DNA from: Strigamia acuminata | Lineage: Eukaryota > Arthropoda > Chilopoda > Geophilomorpha > Linotaeniidae | Reading direction: 5' to 3' | NCBI GenBank assembly: GCA_949358305.1 | Contig: OX442314.1 | Location: forward strand, 47,748,581 to 47,812,580 | Length of the DNA: 64,000 nt | Part shown: piece after piece, positions 40,401-49,284 of the stretch | Position numbering within the stretch: the stretch's first letter is position 1 | Layout of the letters: every line of letters starts with the position of its first letter | Notes under the pieces: generated by a model | The model's input: the letters and a program-made list of their open reading frames with translations, nothing else | The model's database searches: none | What the model was told of the DNA's origin: nothing | Translations under genes and position numbers: made by a program

Positions 40401-42540
40401 TGATCACGACATACGAGAAATGGATGAATTATCGGTTTATCCCGAGACGTCCGAACTCATAGACGCGTCAGCGGAACCATCGTCGCATCAATTACCTCCA
40501 TCGACACCTCGTCAATCTGCCCCACCATCGCCTCGCCCATCAGCACCACCCTCACCTCAACGTTCGACCGCGCCTCCTCTCCCACGTGAGACGCCGATAC
40601 CGACACCGAGATTTATCACAACACGTCGTCAACAACGTGCTGGTGATCCTGCAACGCATACGTTGCAGATATTCGACCCCGATCCCATGTCACCAGCTCC
40701 GGTATTGGGAACCGAAGTCGCTGCGGCAACCGCTCGCCACACAACTCACATGTGGCGATTTGTCGGTGGAGATGGAGAGTGTCGTGAATGGGTACGCGAG
40801 GAACATCTAAGAAAGGATCAGAAGCCCGGAAAAATCTTAATCGACGTTTATTATTTTCCAACTCCGAAGATCCGCCTAAGATCTTATCACGACATCGAGG
40901 AGTATTGCATGTTGAACAACATCGATTACGACCCCGGACTGTTTTTCTTCGGTAATCTCGAACATAAGTTACCAACTCTTCCGGGTGTTCGTCATGCGGC
41001 TCATCTATGCCGAACCGAGCCGGCTTCATTCGCCGAAATTCCCAAGTTCAACGACGCTCCGAAATGGCGTGAAGCAATTGGAGAGGAGCTCGATATGTTC
41101 AAAGAGCGAGAGATCTATGAAGAAGTTCCCCGACCACCCGACACCACTATTCTTGGCTGCAAGTGGATTTTTAAACTTAAAACCGATGCAGCCGGAACCG
41201 TCACTCGATACCGAGCACGCTTAGTAGCGCAAGGTTTTTATCAAACCCTCGGAGTCGATTTTGATGAGGTGTTTAGCCCAGTCGTGAACTTCATATTGAT
41301 TCGTCTGTTTTTCTGTCTTCTCGTCGTATTACGTGGTTGGAAGGACGCCCACCTCGACGTGAAAGGTGCGTACCTGTACGGGGAGTTAAAACACAAAGTC
41401 TACATGCGAATCCCCGCGGGTGCCACATGCTCCGATCCAAACAACGTGTGGCTGCTCCTCAAGTCACTTTACGGCCTCCACCAGTCGGGGAGACAATGGT
41501 TCGAGAAACTCGACGAAACATTACGGGCCCTCGGATTTCGAAGAATGCCGGCATGCAACTGTGTATACGTTTTCGGAAGCACAGCTGTTATGCTGGTCTA
41601 CGTGGACGATATTGTTATATTTTACGCATCCGACAATGTCTTCACTCAACTGATTCGACTAATCAGCTCGAAATTCGACATCGTGAACCTCGGCCCGATC
41701 ACCAAACTCCTAGGCGTCGAATTCATCCGTGATGCCGGGCGCACGTTCATAACCCAACGTGCATACATCGCCAAAATGGTTAAGAAGTTCGGGACGTCAA
41801 CGAATAACCTAGTCAAGGTGCCAGTGACCCCAGGAACGACACTCGTCAGAGGGTCCACCGAAAATCTTGAAGATTTCCCCTATCGATCATTAATCGGGTC
41901 ACTACTGTTTTTGGCATCGAGAACTCGTCCCGACATCTTATACTCCGTGATCGCCTTAGCACAATACAACACGTGCTACAACCGAACCCACATCCGCGCC
42001 CTTCTACAGGTTCTGCAGTACGTGGCAAATACTGCAGACCTTTGCATCGAGTTATCTGGCTGCACATCGAGCCAGTTATCGGCTTTCACCGACGCATCGT
42101 GGGCGAGCGACCCGGAAACCTCCTTGAGTTTCGGAGGATACATCGTGTACATCGGCAACGTCCCTATCGGCTGGTCCTGTCGAAAACAGTCGACCGTTGC
42201 ATGCTCTACTATGGAAGCGGAATTTATCGCCCTGGTAGAGTGTGTAAAGGAGCTTTTCTGGTTGGACTCCGTGTACACCGATTTCCCGATTCTCAATCGA
42301 TTGGCTCGACCTGTTGTTTACTCCGATGCCCTGGCCGCTATCCAATTCACGTCTAACGACATTGAGAACGCGAAGACTCGACACATTCGCGTGAGGTATC
42401 ATTGGCTCAGGGAGTGGTATACGACAGGAGTCTTCGATCTTCGAAAAGTTGCATCCGAAGTGAATATCGCAGACATTTTTACGAAATGGCTCTCATCCGA
42501 ACGTTTGCGGTCACTCATTTCGAAGATCTTCCGAGCATAA
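37483..42540 (+). CDS. Copia-B Gag-Pol polyprotein
   Basis: 1,685 residues from the ATG in 'cacgatgcaaaaag'. Residues 1-200 are UBN2-type Gag. The zinc knuckle is C230-x2-C233-x4-H238-x4-C243. The protease active site is D318-C-G-A-T-D-H-V, with C in place of S/T. Then GAG-pre-integrase (L-W-H-S-R-L-G-H-L-H, C-N-D-C), integrase with intact D, D, E (H-M-D-I-W-G, I-R-T-D-R-G-G-E-F, N-G-T-A-E-R-I), a proline/serine-rich spacer, RT (W-I-F-K-L-K, L-D-V-K-G-A-Y-L-Y-G, Y-V-D-D-I-V-I-F) and RNase H (F-T-D-A-S-W-A-S-D, S-T-M-E-A-E-F, Y-S-D-A-L-A, I-A-D-I-F-T-K). Gag and Pol are in one frame, as in copia. Nothing looks broken. Confidence 0.97.
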   Translation: MQKAAASSALVPVLGVGNYEDWRMAMQFLLKSEGLWRHVTEAKEAEHIATLTPKELDRYMIKKDKALGHIYIHVSPSKRTVLETCNTPKEAWETLAKIYAPSSRARQAAMRWDFLNLQLQPNEDMPDFIARVDNYVRQLRDVNEIISPIHHAYQYLKCLPPEYAQATFAIYHWPDPQFTPKDVAEQLISEHMRLKSTGLLGSSQSSAHASKGQFRPRNKSGPRDLSTVKCFNCDQFGHYANRCPRPPRQNQNQPTVTLQRNSRSKSRRRNKNAAAKVNNTRPRENSLPHREGTFFVNAPQVVQRPVAHFMQSNEWILDCGATDHVSHVRAGFTEFTDVIPFDIELGQGKSQVTGKGTVRLLLAIDKTRCTVNLTNVLYAPNFEANLISVSKIDKARHHIHIFNSEIHVYQSDIRSPLIRAKERGGLYYVDGLCSNPTFATTVSPTTQPTIPASPAQMYVTTEEDFPNIPKHRQGKGSKQREITDFRIEMPAIEHVKQISVQQAPQTNPIPPPIPTQIHNNLTTPPSYAGALQSIPTANPTAIQNANSFPPLGNPSQLKKKVIANPASVKDATGLWHSRLGHLHTKGMKLLAANDQVYGMQPGEVNRELACNDCRIAKSIRASHKPDPNPSTTKPLDLLHMDIWGPAPIPSFGGARFVLTVIDDATRYCWIIPLAQKSQVFATFKDFVARVERIQDSRVKAIRTDRGGEFMSNEFLRYLQDKGIQGQRTNPSSPQMNGTAERINRTMLDNVRAIISETKLPDALWAELAVTFGYIKNRCPHSRLNNQVPYILWRQRALSLRHLRKVGSKCWVHYTAPGRKKLDPRAWEGYLVGYATGTRGFRIWNPTDNKVYESIHVKVDERQSYRKSIKISSQRPQESFTGPGQQSVTFDDNLQYHQWPRGSDSEASEHSANDSECVSTASASMHTPPAFPHIQIPPPTTPERVLLDLCATLPPGSASLRQSHHISYEEERDTDHDIREMDELSVYPETSELIDASAEPSSHQLPPSTPRQSAPPSPRPSAPPSPQRSTAPPLPRETPIPTPRFITTRRQQRAGDPATHTLQIFDPDPMSPAPVLGTEVAAATARHTTHMWRFVGGDGECREWVREEHLRKDQKPGKILIDVYYFPTPKIRLRSYHDIEEYCMLNNIDYDPGLFFFGNLEHKLPTLPGVRHAAHLCRTEPASFAEIPKFNDAPKWREAIGEELDMFKEREIYEEVPRPPDTTILGCKWIFKLKTDAAGTVTRYRARLVAQGFYQTLGVDFDEVFSPVVNFILIRLFFCLLVVLRGWKDAHLDVKGAYLYGELKHKVYMRIPAGATCSDPNNVWLLLKSLYGLHQSGRQWFEKLDETLRALGFRRMPACNCVYVFGSTAVMLVYVDDIVIFYASDNVFTQLIRLISSKFDIVNLGPITKLLGVEFIRDAGRTFITQRAYIAKMVKKFGTSTNNLVKVPVTPGTTLVRGSTENLEDFPYRSLIGSLLFLASRTRPDILYSVIALAQYNTCYNRTHIRALLQVLQYVANTADLCIELSGCTSSQLSAFTDASWASDPETSLSFGGYIVYIGNVPIGWSCRKQSTVACSTMEAEFIALVECVKELFWLDSVYTDFPILNRLARPVVYSDALAAIQFTSNDIENAKTRHIRVRYHWLREWYTTGVFDLRKVASEVNIADIFTKWLSSERLRSLISKIFRA

Positions 42541-42737
42541 CTTTATCGTGACATTCCTGATTTAGTTTTACCCGATTTCGAGGATCATCAAGTTTCTGTG
42601 GGAATTCCGAGCTTAGTTAAGTGATAACCACGACAGTACCCGGCTCGATGATCCGAATTTATTATTTTCTTTTCTCGCCAATGATCATCTGTAATTCCAG
42701 TATACGTTTGTCTTGTCCCCTGATAAATATTTTCATC

Positions 42738-42749
42738 GAAGAGGGGATT
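42738..42749 (+). promoter_or_regulatory. Copia-B polypurine tract
   Basis: GAAGAGGGGATT lies directly before the 3' LTR. Confidence 0.8.
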
Positions 42750-43236
42750 TGTTGGTCTAAAGACCGTGTTTTTATCGATGAATATGTTTATTCTCTATTG
42801 ATTTCGATGTTACCTTTTATTTAGCGATGTCTCATATGTAATTCCATACTCTTGTCTTGTTCTCATATGATTTATTCTATCACCAAGTGATTTGTTCTCA
42901 ATTAATGCTAATTTCCGGCACCAGAGTGCCACCACCACTGTTATCTGAATCCAACATGGCGGAACACACAGGTGTGTGTCTTCTAGCTATTTCTCCAATG
43001 TGTAATGTATATTTTCGTTTTATTAAAGTGTATATTTTATTTAAGCTTTGTGTTTATGTTTAAGCACCTTCTGTGCAAGTTTTCCAGCGCATATAAGCGG
43101 CATTAGGCCGCGCGCTTTCACGAAACGAATCGCGAACGTTCGTGCGCGAAGCACGACGCCATTTTGCGTTGCTTCGCACTTTGCAAACACGCTTCCCGTC
43201 AGTTATTCAACTGATTTCGCGCACTCCTCTGCTACA
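42750..43236 (+). repeat. Copia-B 3' LTR
   Basis: 487 bp, identical by eye to 36117-36603. Followed by the second GGAAC target copy (43237-43241). Confidence 0.95.
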
Positions 43237-43241
43237 GGAAC

Positions 43242-44316
43242 GTCAGCGCAGCCACCGCGCGACTCCGCGAATTACCACAAACCAAGAGTGTTTGTCAACC
43301 GTCGAGTGAAAGACGGTAAGGAGACGAGGGAAGTGTGGATTTCTGGCGACGAAGAGCGAGTCTCTCGTCCCAGTGCCGGCCGACGTCCGCTGACTCATCG
43401 CGAACAGCGGAAACAAGACCGCAAAGAGCGGTATTTCGCTCGCTGCGAAGCGCGGGGAATTCCCCTTCCCGAACACGCTCTCATGGCAATCCAAGCGAAG
43501 GAAGCGAGAGAGGCGAGATCGAAGGCAAGTGGCAGATCTTCTGGGGAGCGTCGCGTCCTAGCGCCAGACACGCGGGACCTTCGCGAGATCATAACCCAGA
43601 TGAAACGCAAGAAATTGTCGCGTTTCGACCCCGCGATGCAACACGCCCGAAGAATGGGCATCGTCGAGGATAGTACCGTGATTCCATACAAAGTGGCACG
43701 GTGGTTGAGCGATTACGTGAATTCGCGACCGCGTCCCACAGACGCACCCACGGCCGTCGTTCCGCCGACGAGCACCGTTACGCCCGCTCCGGCGCCTCAA
43801 GTCACGACGACTGAGGTGCAAGCGACGCTGCCGTTGCCGGCACAGCAGTCATTGACGCTGCCGCCGCCGACGCAGCCTCCGCCGCCGCCGCCGCCGATGC
43901 CGAGTTCGAGCACTACGCCGGACTTGGCCGTCGACGACCCTGTGATGTTGCCCGTGCACCAAAGTATTATGCGGGAATGCCATGAGGCTCGGATCGGCGA
44001 ATATTACCCGAGCACGGCAAGACACGACCGCACAGCGATGTGGTATGAACAGCGTGACGAAAACGCACGGCTAGCTCGAGAAGCAGCCAATCCATCGGTC
44101 GAAGAGCTCTTGGCCTTCTCCTTCGTGATGGAGGACCCGAGAGCCGCCGCCGCTGCTCTGCAGGGCTCCGACGTCACTCAGCGCCATTTCATCGAGTGGG
44201 GAATTTCGATGATGCGACATCACTCGCGTGCGTTCGCTGAGGATTCCGACCGCAGCAATCCAGTAAACCGCCGTCGCCTGCAGCTGGCCTTGACCAAAAT
44301 CATGGTCCAGTTGTAG
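43242..44316 (+). pseudogene. ORF-X, segment 3
   Basis: 358 codons in frame with segment 2 across the Copia-B target, ending in TAG at 44314-44316. It has a basic region (R-E-Q-R-K-Q-D-R-K-E-R-Y), a long proline-rich tract (P-P-P-T-Q-P-P-P-P-P-P-P) and a helical end (A-A-A-A-L-Q-G-S-D-V). It overlaps a -1 frame that is open through this stop and leads into ORF-Y, so X and Y may be one protein separated by an indel or by recoding. Confidence 0.65.
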
Positions 44317-44384
44317 ACCGAGAAGGTGTACAGAAACCTCGTGCACTTGTTGGGGAATGGAGCGCCATTCTCCCCAACCCGGCG

Positions 44385-45278
44385 ATGACTCGATTCGAGC
44401 TGACCCAGGACGTGGTGAACCCCAAATGGGAGGGGTACAAGTTGCGGAGCATGGCCTTCCGCCACGCCGTTACCACGTGGGCGCCAACACCGTCAACGCA
44501 GCCGCGCGCGATGATGGTCACGAGTGAGGAGCCGATGGAGAGCGACACCGCCTCTTCGGCTGCTTCACATGGAGCCCCAACTCCACCACTGCCGCCGCCA
44601 CCGATGCCACCAGCGGCAGCACCACAGACACCCGTCCTTTCGAATGCGGCGGGTAAGCCGAGACGCCTGTTATGTCGGACGCCACCAACGCTGTCCGCCG
44701 CTCGCCAGAGCCTGACGCCTCCCGTTGCCCAGCCGGAACGGGAAGAGACCACCAAGCCGGCGGTAGTTCCGAAGAGCGCCAAGCCAGCGAAAGCGGCAAA
44801 GCCTCAGACAAACTATTATGAGAAGCTGTGTGACGAGTTCTCTCAGCTGTCAATGACGACAGCGACGCGAAAGTTCATTCTCGCCCAGAGAGACAAAGGA
44901 AAATCGGTATTCGTTTGGTTGCACAACCAGGTGCGCCAGACCACCGATTTGATCCTTCATCAGCGTTTGCTGAGGGCCCACCGTGCGCCTCAAACGGCCG
45001 CGGAAGCAAATGCGATCCGGCACACTAATTCCGGATTTTCGGCATTCATTCCACGGGTCTGGCTGCACAAGAGGAGACGTGCCCCGTATGAGCCAGCCGG
45101 CGGCCACGACTTGTGTTTCATTTCGGAGCACGAGGACCCCCGCAACCAGTCTTCAGCCTTGGTTGGAGACCTGGTATTGCTGCCCGGCGTTGTGCCGCCC
45201 GGCGCTGAGCCGCCCGTCCCTGGAGTGAGTTTCGCCCAGGCGATGGATCCAGCGTCGGGTCCCAGCAAGAAAGACTGA
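44385..45278 (+). CDS. ORF-Y: unassigned proline-rich ORF before a polypurine tract
   Basis: 297 codons from ATG 44385, but the frame is already open at least from 44283, overlapping the end of ORF-X in the -1 frame. The first half has a low-complexity proline/alanine tract (P-P-L-P-P-P-P-M-P-P). The second half is more globular-looking (Y-Y-E-K-L-C-D-E-F-S-Q-L, W-L-H-K-R-R-R-A-P-Y) and ends in S-K-K-D. There is no signal peptide or membrane segment, so it is not an envelope gene. It ends 22 bp before a purine tract and a TGTGG LTR-like start, which suggests it is the last ORF of a retroelement (inference). Confidence 0.5.
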   Translation: MTRFELTQDVVNPKWEGYKLRSMAFRHAVTTWAPTPSTQPRAMMVTSEEPMESDTASSAASHGAPTPPLPPPPMPPAAAPQTPVLSNAAGKPRRLLCRTPPTLSAARQSLTPPVAQPEREETTKPAVVPKSAKPAKAAKPQTNYYEKLCDEFSQLSMTTATRKFILAQRDKGKSVFVWLHNQVRQTTDLILHQRLLRAHRAPQTAAEANAIRHTNSGFSAFIPRVWLHKRRRAPYEPAGGHDLCFISEHEDPRNQSSALVGDLVLLPGVVPPGAEPPVPGVSFAQAMDPASGPSKKD

Positions 45279-45300
45279 TCGCTCTGGACACGCGCGGTCA

Positions 45301-45316
45301 GAGCTGGGAGGGGGAC
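45301..45316 (+). promoter_or_regulatory. Polypurine tract candidate after ORF-Y
   Basis: GAGCTGGGAGGGGGAC immediately precedes TGTGGTGACC, the usual arrangement at a 3' LTR. Confidence 0.55.
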
Positions 45317-45317
45317 G

Positions 45318-46292
45318 TGTGGTGACCCGACTGGGGTAGGGCACGAAGAGTTTCTCTCGTGGCCTACTTACGGGTAGAGAATGGGGAGTCGCACACGCGC
45401 CTCCCTTTCCTCAGAGCATTGACATCTAGTCAATGGACGGGCGTCTGCCCTGGGGGAGTGGGGGAGATTCGTCTTCTCCACCATTGGGTGGCTTTAGTCA
45501 CCTGTCATCCCCGCTTTGTGCAAAGGAATGTGCCTTGCACTGAGCGGGCAGAACCAACACAAACATCAAGCAAGAAACACACGCAAAATCTATCGTCCTA
45601 CCGATCAGGCCTAAGTCAAGAACTAGGAGTAACCCGGGACAAAGGATTCAAATTGCCGTGAGTACGTTTGATTAGTGTTAACCTCCGCAGAGTAACCTGC
45701 GAAACAAGATTACCGCACTATTTTAGCAAGCCAGCTAGAAATAGTAAAACTACTCCAATTTAGCGAGTTGTGCAGACAAACGGTCGCACAAGCCTAAATT
45801 GCAGTAACCACGACGAGCGTTCCCGCCGCTGTGTTTCGCCGGGAACCACCAAGCGTCCGCCGCTGTGTGATCGCCGGACACCTACACAAAACCCTAAAAC
45901 CTAGACAACAGCCGAAGTAAGACCTTTTAGGCATTCACTCGCGCCCGACCAGCGTGAGCCCGAAGGACCGACCAAGAAACGTGAGACGAGGACGCCATTC
46001 ATTGCCACGCCAGCCCAAGACGACACCACGTTGCCACGCGGACGCCATCTTGGATCCAGAGCGCCAACAAAGGACGACCTCGACCAGTTTCCCGCCGACT
46101 TCACACACCTTACCTTTTACCCTTATTCCTTTACATATTTTATCCCTTTTACCTGTACATTCCCGTATAATAAATACATTTATTATATTTACCTTTTATA
46201 TTGTTTGTTGTGTCATATTCTTTTGGGTAACCGCTTGAGTAAAGCGGTATTGCGAGATTATTAAGTGACTCATACCACGTATTAGCGACAGG
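45318..46292 (+). repeat. Probable 3' LTR of the ORF-X/ORF-Y element
   Basis: Starts TGTGGTGACC after a polypurine tract, has AATAAA at about 46170 and could end at ...GCGACA near 46292. No second copy is visible in the window, so length and ends are uncertain. Otherwise the stretch has no gene. It contains the paired motifs 'ccgccgctgtgtttcgccgg' and 'ccgccgctgtgtgatcgccgg' near 45830-45870, an imperfect short repeat. It abuts the second PUF60 fragment. Confidence 0.45.
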
Positions 46293-46312
46293 CAGAGTTG
46301 AGCGCGACACCC

Positions 46313-46774
46313 AGCATCGTCATCTTCCGACTCCTTCTCATAAATCACCACCCCACTAACACTCCCATACCATCCACACTTCTCCGTCACTTCCCGACTC
46401 AAATTCTCGTCCAAATCCTCCACCCCGACCATATTCTTAAGCACAACCACCCTCGACTCCATGCGCCGTTGCAACTTCTGCATCACCATATTCCTCGCGC
46501 TTTTCCCTTTAATCACTAAATCCTCTTGTTGCTCCAAACTCTGCGGCAAATCCAGCTCTAATTTCTTCACCACAGACACACTCACTCGGCGCGGCCCCTA
46601 AAGTCGCTATCATGAGCTTGGGAGGCGAAATACGAGCAAATTCCTTCTTTGAAGCGCCAATCTGCGCGCAAGCCGCCGCAGCCGCGACAGCAGCGGCGGC
46701 GGTTCTGGACAACACGCTCGCTACAGGCGGCAAAATGGCTCTCCCCACGAATAACTGCTATCCAACGAGATCAA
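46313..46774 (-). pseudogene. PUF60: PUF60 / half-pint fragment, copy 2
   Basis: Near-identical to copy 1 over 46354-46774 (versus 1459-1880), and it extends further into the UHM (V-V-I-Y-E-K-E-S-E-D-D-D). At about 46610 a 2-bp deletion relative to copy 1 (CTCACTC versus CTCTCACTC) breaks the frame. On its other side the homology stops at 'gagatcaa' (46774), earlier than in copy 1. It is an incomplete, frameshifted copy, so a pseudogene fragment. Confidence 0.75.
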
Positions 46775-47340
46775 GTGAAGGTGTGCAAGGTGTGCAAGGA
46801 TGCAAGGTGTGAAGGAGTGCAAGTGAAAGTCAAGTCAAAATAGTCTCGAACTGTGTTACTTGCCTTACTTTTCAGTTCATTAAAGATGGTGGAAGCATTT
46901 TGCGTGTTTCCCATAATTTTGCAAAGAAGTGTCTTTATTAAGGGGTTTCATTAAATGAGTGATTAGTTGATTACTTTGATTAGTTGATTATTTGATGTAT
47001 CATGTGACTGGATTCAACCAATCTTGAGAATAATCATTTCATCAAATAAGCAACTAAGCGACTAATCAAGTAATCATCCCAAACCATGATTTTCTGCTGA
47101 CTTTGGTTCTCTCTCAACTGAAACCAACATGGCGGCGCCAGACCTGCTTCAACTACACAAAGTCATAATACCATAAAGTGTGCTCAGTTTAGGTTAAACT
47201 AAACACACGAAACAAGGTAGGGAGTTGCAATTGTTATTTGTAGGAACTAAACAATTGCTACATATCTAGGTTACAGTTTAAACAATTCCGCCCATCGGAA
47301 CAATCTACATGTTACGGTTGCTCGCATCACTTTTTCAGGT
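46775..47340. other. Non-coding stretch with a foldback element
   Basis: It starts with short 'ggtgtgcaag' repeats (46778-46835). An imperfect inverted repeat of about 40 bp per arm lies at 46965-47085 ('gattagttgattactttg' against 'cgactaatcaagtaatc', arms ending in TTTGATG/CATCAAAT). It could be a small foldback or MITE-like insertion. No gene. Confidence 0.45.
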
Positions 47341-47383
47341 TGCCCATGCACGTTTTCCGGTTGCCATGTTTTTACATTACCGT

Positions 47384-47602
47384 TAGCATGGCAGAGAAGT
47401 TTCAAAACGATAAGCAGATCATTGCCCATAACCAAAAAAAGGTCAGTAGGAAGAAAAAAACTGATGGTGGGACTAGAACTAGAACATTAAGGAAGTGGAC
47501 AAATGATGAATCCATGAGTCTTGCTGGTGACGTCATGGACAACTACAATAATTTTAAGTTAAACACCTATCACTTGGTCAATACTTCACATGCTTTATTT
47601 TA
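47384..47602 (+). CDS. Unassigned small basic ORF
   Basis: The best start is the ATG in 'agcatggcagag' (47390). It gives about 70 residues with a lysine-rich region (V-S-R-K-K-K-T-D) followed by L-R-K-W-T-N-D-E-S-M, which weakly resembles the start of a Myb/SANT-like domain. It may be the first piece of a transposon gene. The evidence is weak. Confidence 0.2.
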
Positions 47603-47814
47603 AAACTTTATTTCAAACTAACTAAGATGTATTGTGTATTATTTTTGCAATTTATTACTTACAAAAGTTTATTAAACTCCAGATTTTCTTTACCACATTC
47701 TGTGGAGTGATGAGTGTACTTTCTCAAGAGATCGCAAAATTAACATTAACAATAAACATTCTTGGGCTACAAACAATCCTTATTTTCTAAGATCACTTCA
47801 TCAAGTTTGATGGA

Positions 47815-48063
47815 AACTGAATGTTTGGTCATAAACTTATTGGGCCTTTTTTTCATTGTTGGAACATTAACTGGTGCAACATACAAGTACTTACAACTTC
47901 TCCAGACAGAAGTACTTAATGAGTTGGAAGATTTACCATTCGCAGAGTTTGTTAGAATGGTTTTCCAACAGGCTGGCACTCCTCCTCATTATCAGCGAAA
48001 CATACGCAACTGTTTGGATGAATTTGGTAGGCATTCTTTACTGCACTCCACCCAATACCAGTA
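47815..48063 (+). pseudogene. Tc1/mariner-like transposase fragment
   Basis: The frame encodes G-T-L-T-G-A-T-Y-K-Y-L-Q-L-L-Q, then E-L-E-D-L-P-F, then F-Q-Q-A-G-T-P-P-H-Y. This corresponds to the region around the second catalytic aspartate of mariner-like transposases, usually F-Q-Q-D-G-A-P-P-H. Here the catalytic D is replaced by A. Nothing of the first aspartate region or the third catalytic residue is readable. It is a dead remnant. Confidence 0.7.
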
Positions 48064-49074
48064 ATATCCATCAAGACAGAATTGTGCACACATTACTCCT
48101 CAAGTCTTGGAAAGTGTTGTGCAAAATCAAATGAAGTGTCTACAGGCTTGAATTGTAGCAGATGGCAGACTGACCGAAATACTTTTTCCCCAGACCGTCA
48201 CGACGTTTATCCCGTGCTTGGCGGAAGGCCGTTTTGCGATTCGTAGTCTGCAAACCCAACACACAGCGGTATACAGACATACCGGACGCTCCGAGGAACG
48301 GACTTACCGAGCCACACATCCGAGAAACCATGCTTCGACTCCTCGAGGGCGGCTGGTTCACTGCGGCCACCAAAATACACCTCAAGGTCCCAGTTATTGT
48401 GTGCTCAAACTTTAAATTTCCAGAACACCCACCTGCCTGCCTGCCTGATCGTCCATTTATGCATAGAACAAACTCTCGACGTACCGGTTACTGCATTTCG
48501 ACGATTTGGTCGCCAAAAGCACCCTGTCCGCCAGTCCGTCCATTTCTTCACACAACTGAATTGTTTTGTTTGGTTTGTTTATTCATTTGTTTCTTTTGTT
48601 TGTTTCTTTTATTTCTTCTCCCAGTATATTCGTTCCGTTCAGTTTTTTTTATCCATTTGTTTATTTTATTTATAGTTCTAATTTTTATTTATATTTTTCA
48701 GATTTCGAGCGAGTTGCATTACCATATCTGTTATTATTCAAGATAGATTTAAGGTTTTTGTTGGGGACCCTTAGCATCTTTGCCCTGTCTTCGGCCGGTC
48801 GGCCACATAAGTCATCGTATTTTGAGTTGGTAATTGGCGCTAACTGGAGCCGTCCCGCAGGCCAGGTACTCGATTGGAAGAAAATGCCTTTACCAATTTA
48901 AAGTTTTTGATTCCTTTAGAGGAATTAGTCCAAGGAAGAAATTGTTCATTTTTGCCTCGAATTTTTGAGAGATTGTTTATTTGTGAAGTGTTTTCTTGTA
49001 AAGTGTACTCTGTATACAAGTGATTCTATGTATATGGAATTGTGTTCTTCACCAAACAATGTGGTCAAAGAATA
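48064..49074. repeat. Non-coding stretch with dispersed repeat pieces
   Basis: 48366-48515 matches 3784-3950, and 48508-48712 matches 2467-2612, here contiguous and in the same orientation. The T-rich part ends 'tttttcagatttcgagcg'. A related T-rich part ending 'ttttttcagattttgaacgg' occurs at 49285-49425, and each is followed by 'gggacccttagcatc' or 'gggacccttactagcatc'. These look like parts of a copia-family leader or LTR. Confidence 0.5.
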
Positions 49075-49170
49075 AATTTGATGACTATCGTTCTATCAAA
49101 ACAAACTATTGCAGATGGGCAATCCAAGTCCAATTGTTGCTACAGACACAAGGCATGTCACGAGAAAAGA
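49060..49170 (+). pseudogene. Possible copia Gag N-terminus fragment
   Basis: About 35 codons beginning M-W-S-K-N-K-F-D-D-Y, then C-R-W-A-I-Q-V-Q-L-L-L-Q, resemble the W-containing opening of copia Gag. The frame then decays. It may belong to the same lineage as the RT fragment at 2640-3665. Confidence 0.35.
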
Positions 49171-49284
49171 CACAGCTCCTAACTCGCCCAAACAGCTTGC
49201 ATTTTGCAACCGTGTTTGCGGCACGTGGGACGTGGAAAAGTTGGAATTTAGTTGGGTTTATTTTAGGTTTTTTTTTTGCGACGT

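Larger units (their letters stand above)
36117..43236 (+). mobile_element. Copia-B: complete, apparently intact Ty1/copia LTR retrotransposon
   Basis: 7,120 bp with two 487-bp LTRs that look identical, a 5-bp target duplication GGAAC (36112-36116 and 43237-43241), a primer site, a structured leader, one 1,685-codon gag-pol frame with all catalytic motifs, and a polypurine tract. This is the best candidate for an active element in the window, and it could supply proteins to deleted relatives. It is inserted in ORF-X. Confidence 0.95.

Noticed and set aside
44290-44316. Canonical -1 slippery site at the ORF-X end
   Set aside because: The sequence around ACC-AAA-ATC does not fit X-XXY-YYZ in the ORF-X frame.
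44385-45278. ORF-Y as an envelope gene
   Set aside because: No signal peptide, cleavage-site-like or membrane segment; proline-rich and polar.
14237-45278. ORF-A and ORF-X/Y as homologues
   Set aside because: Similar GC-rich composition and layout, but no aligned motif could be found by eye.
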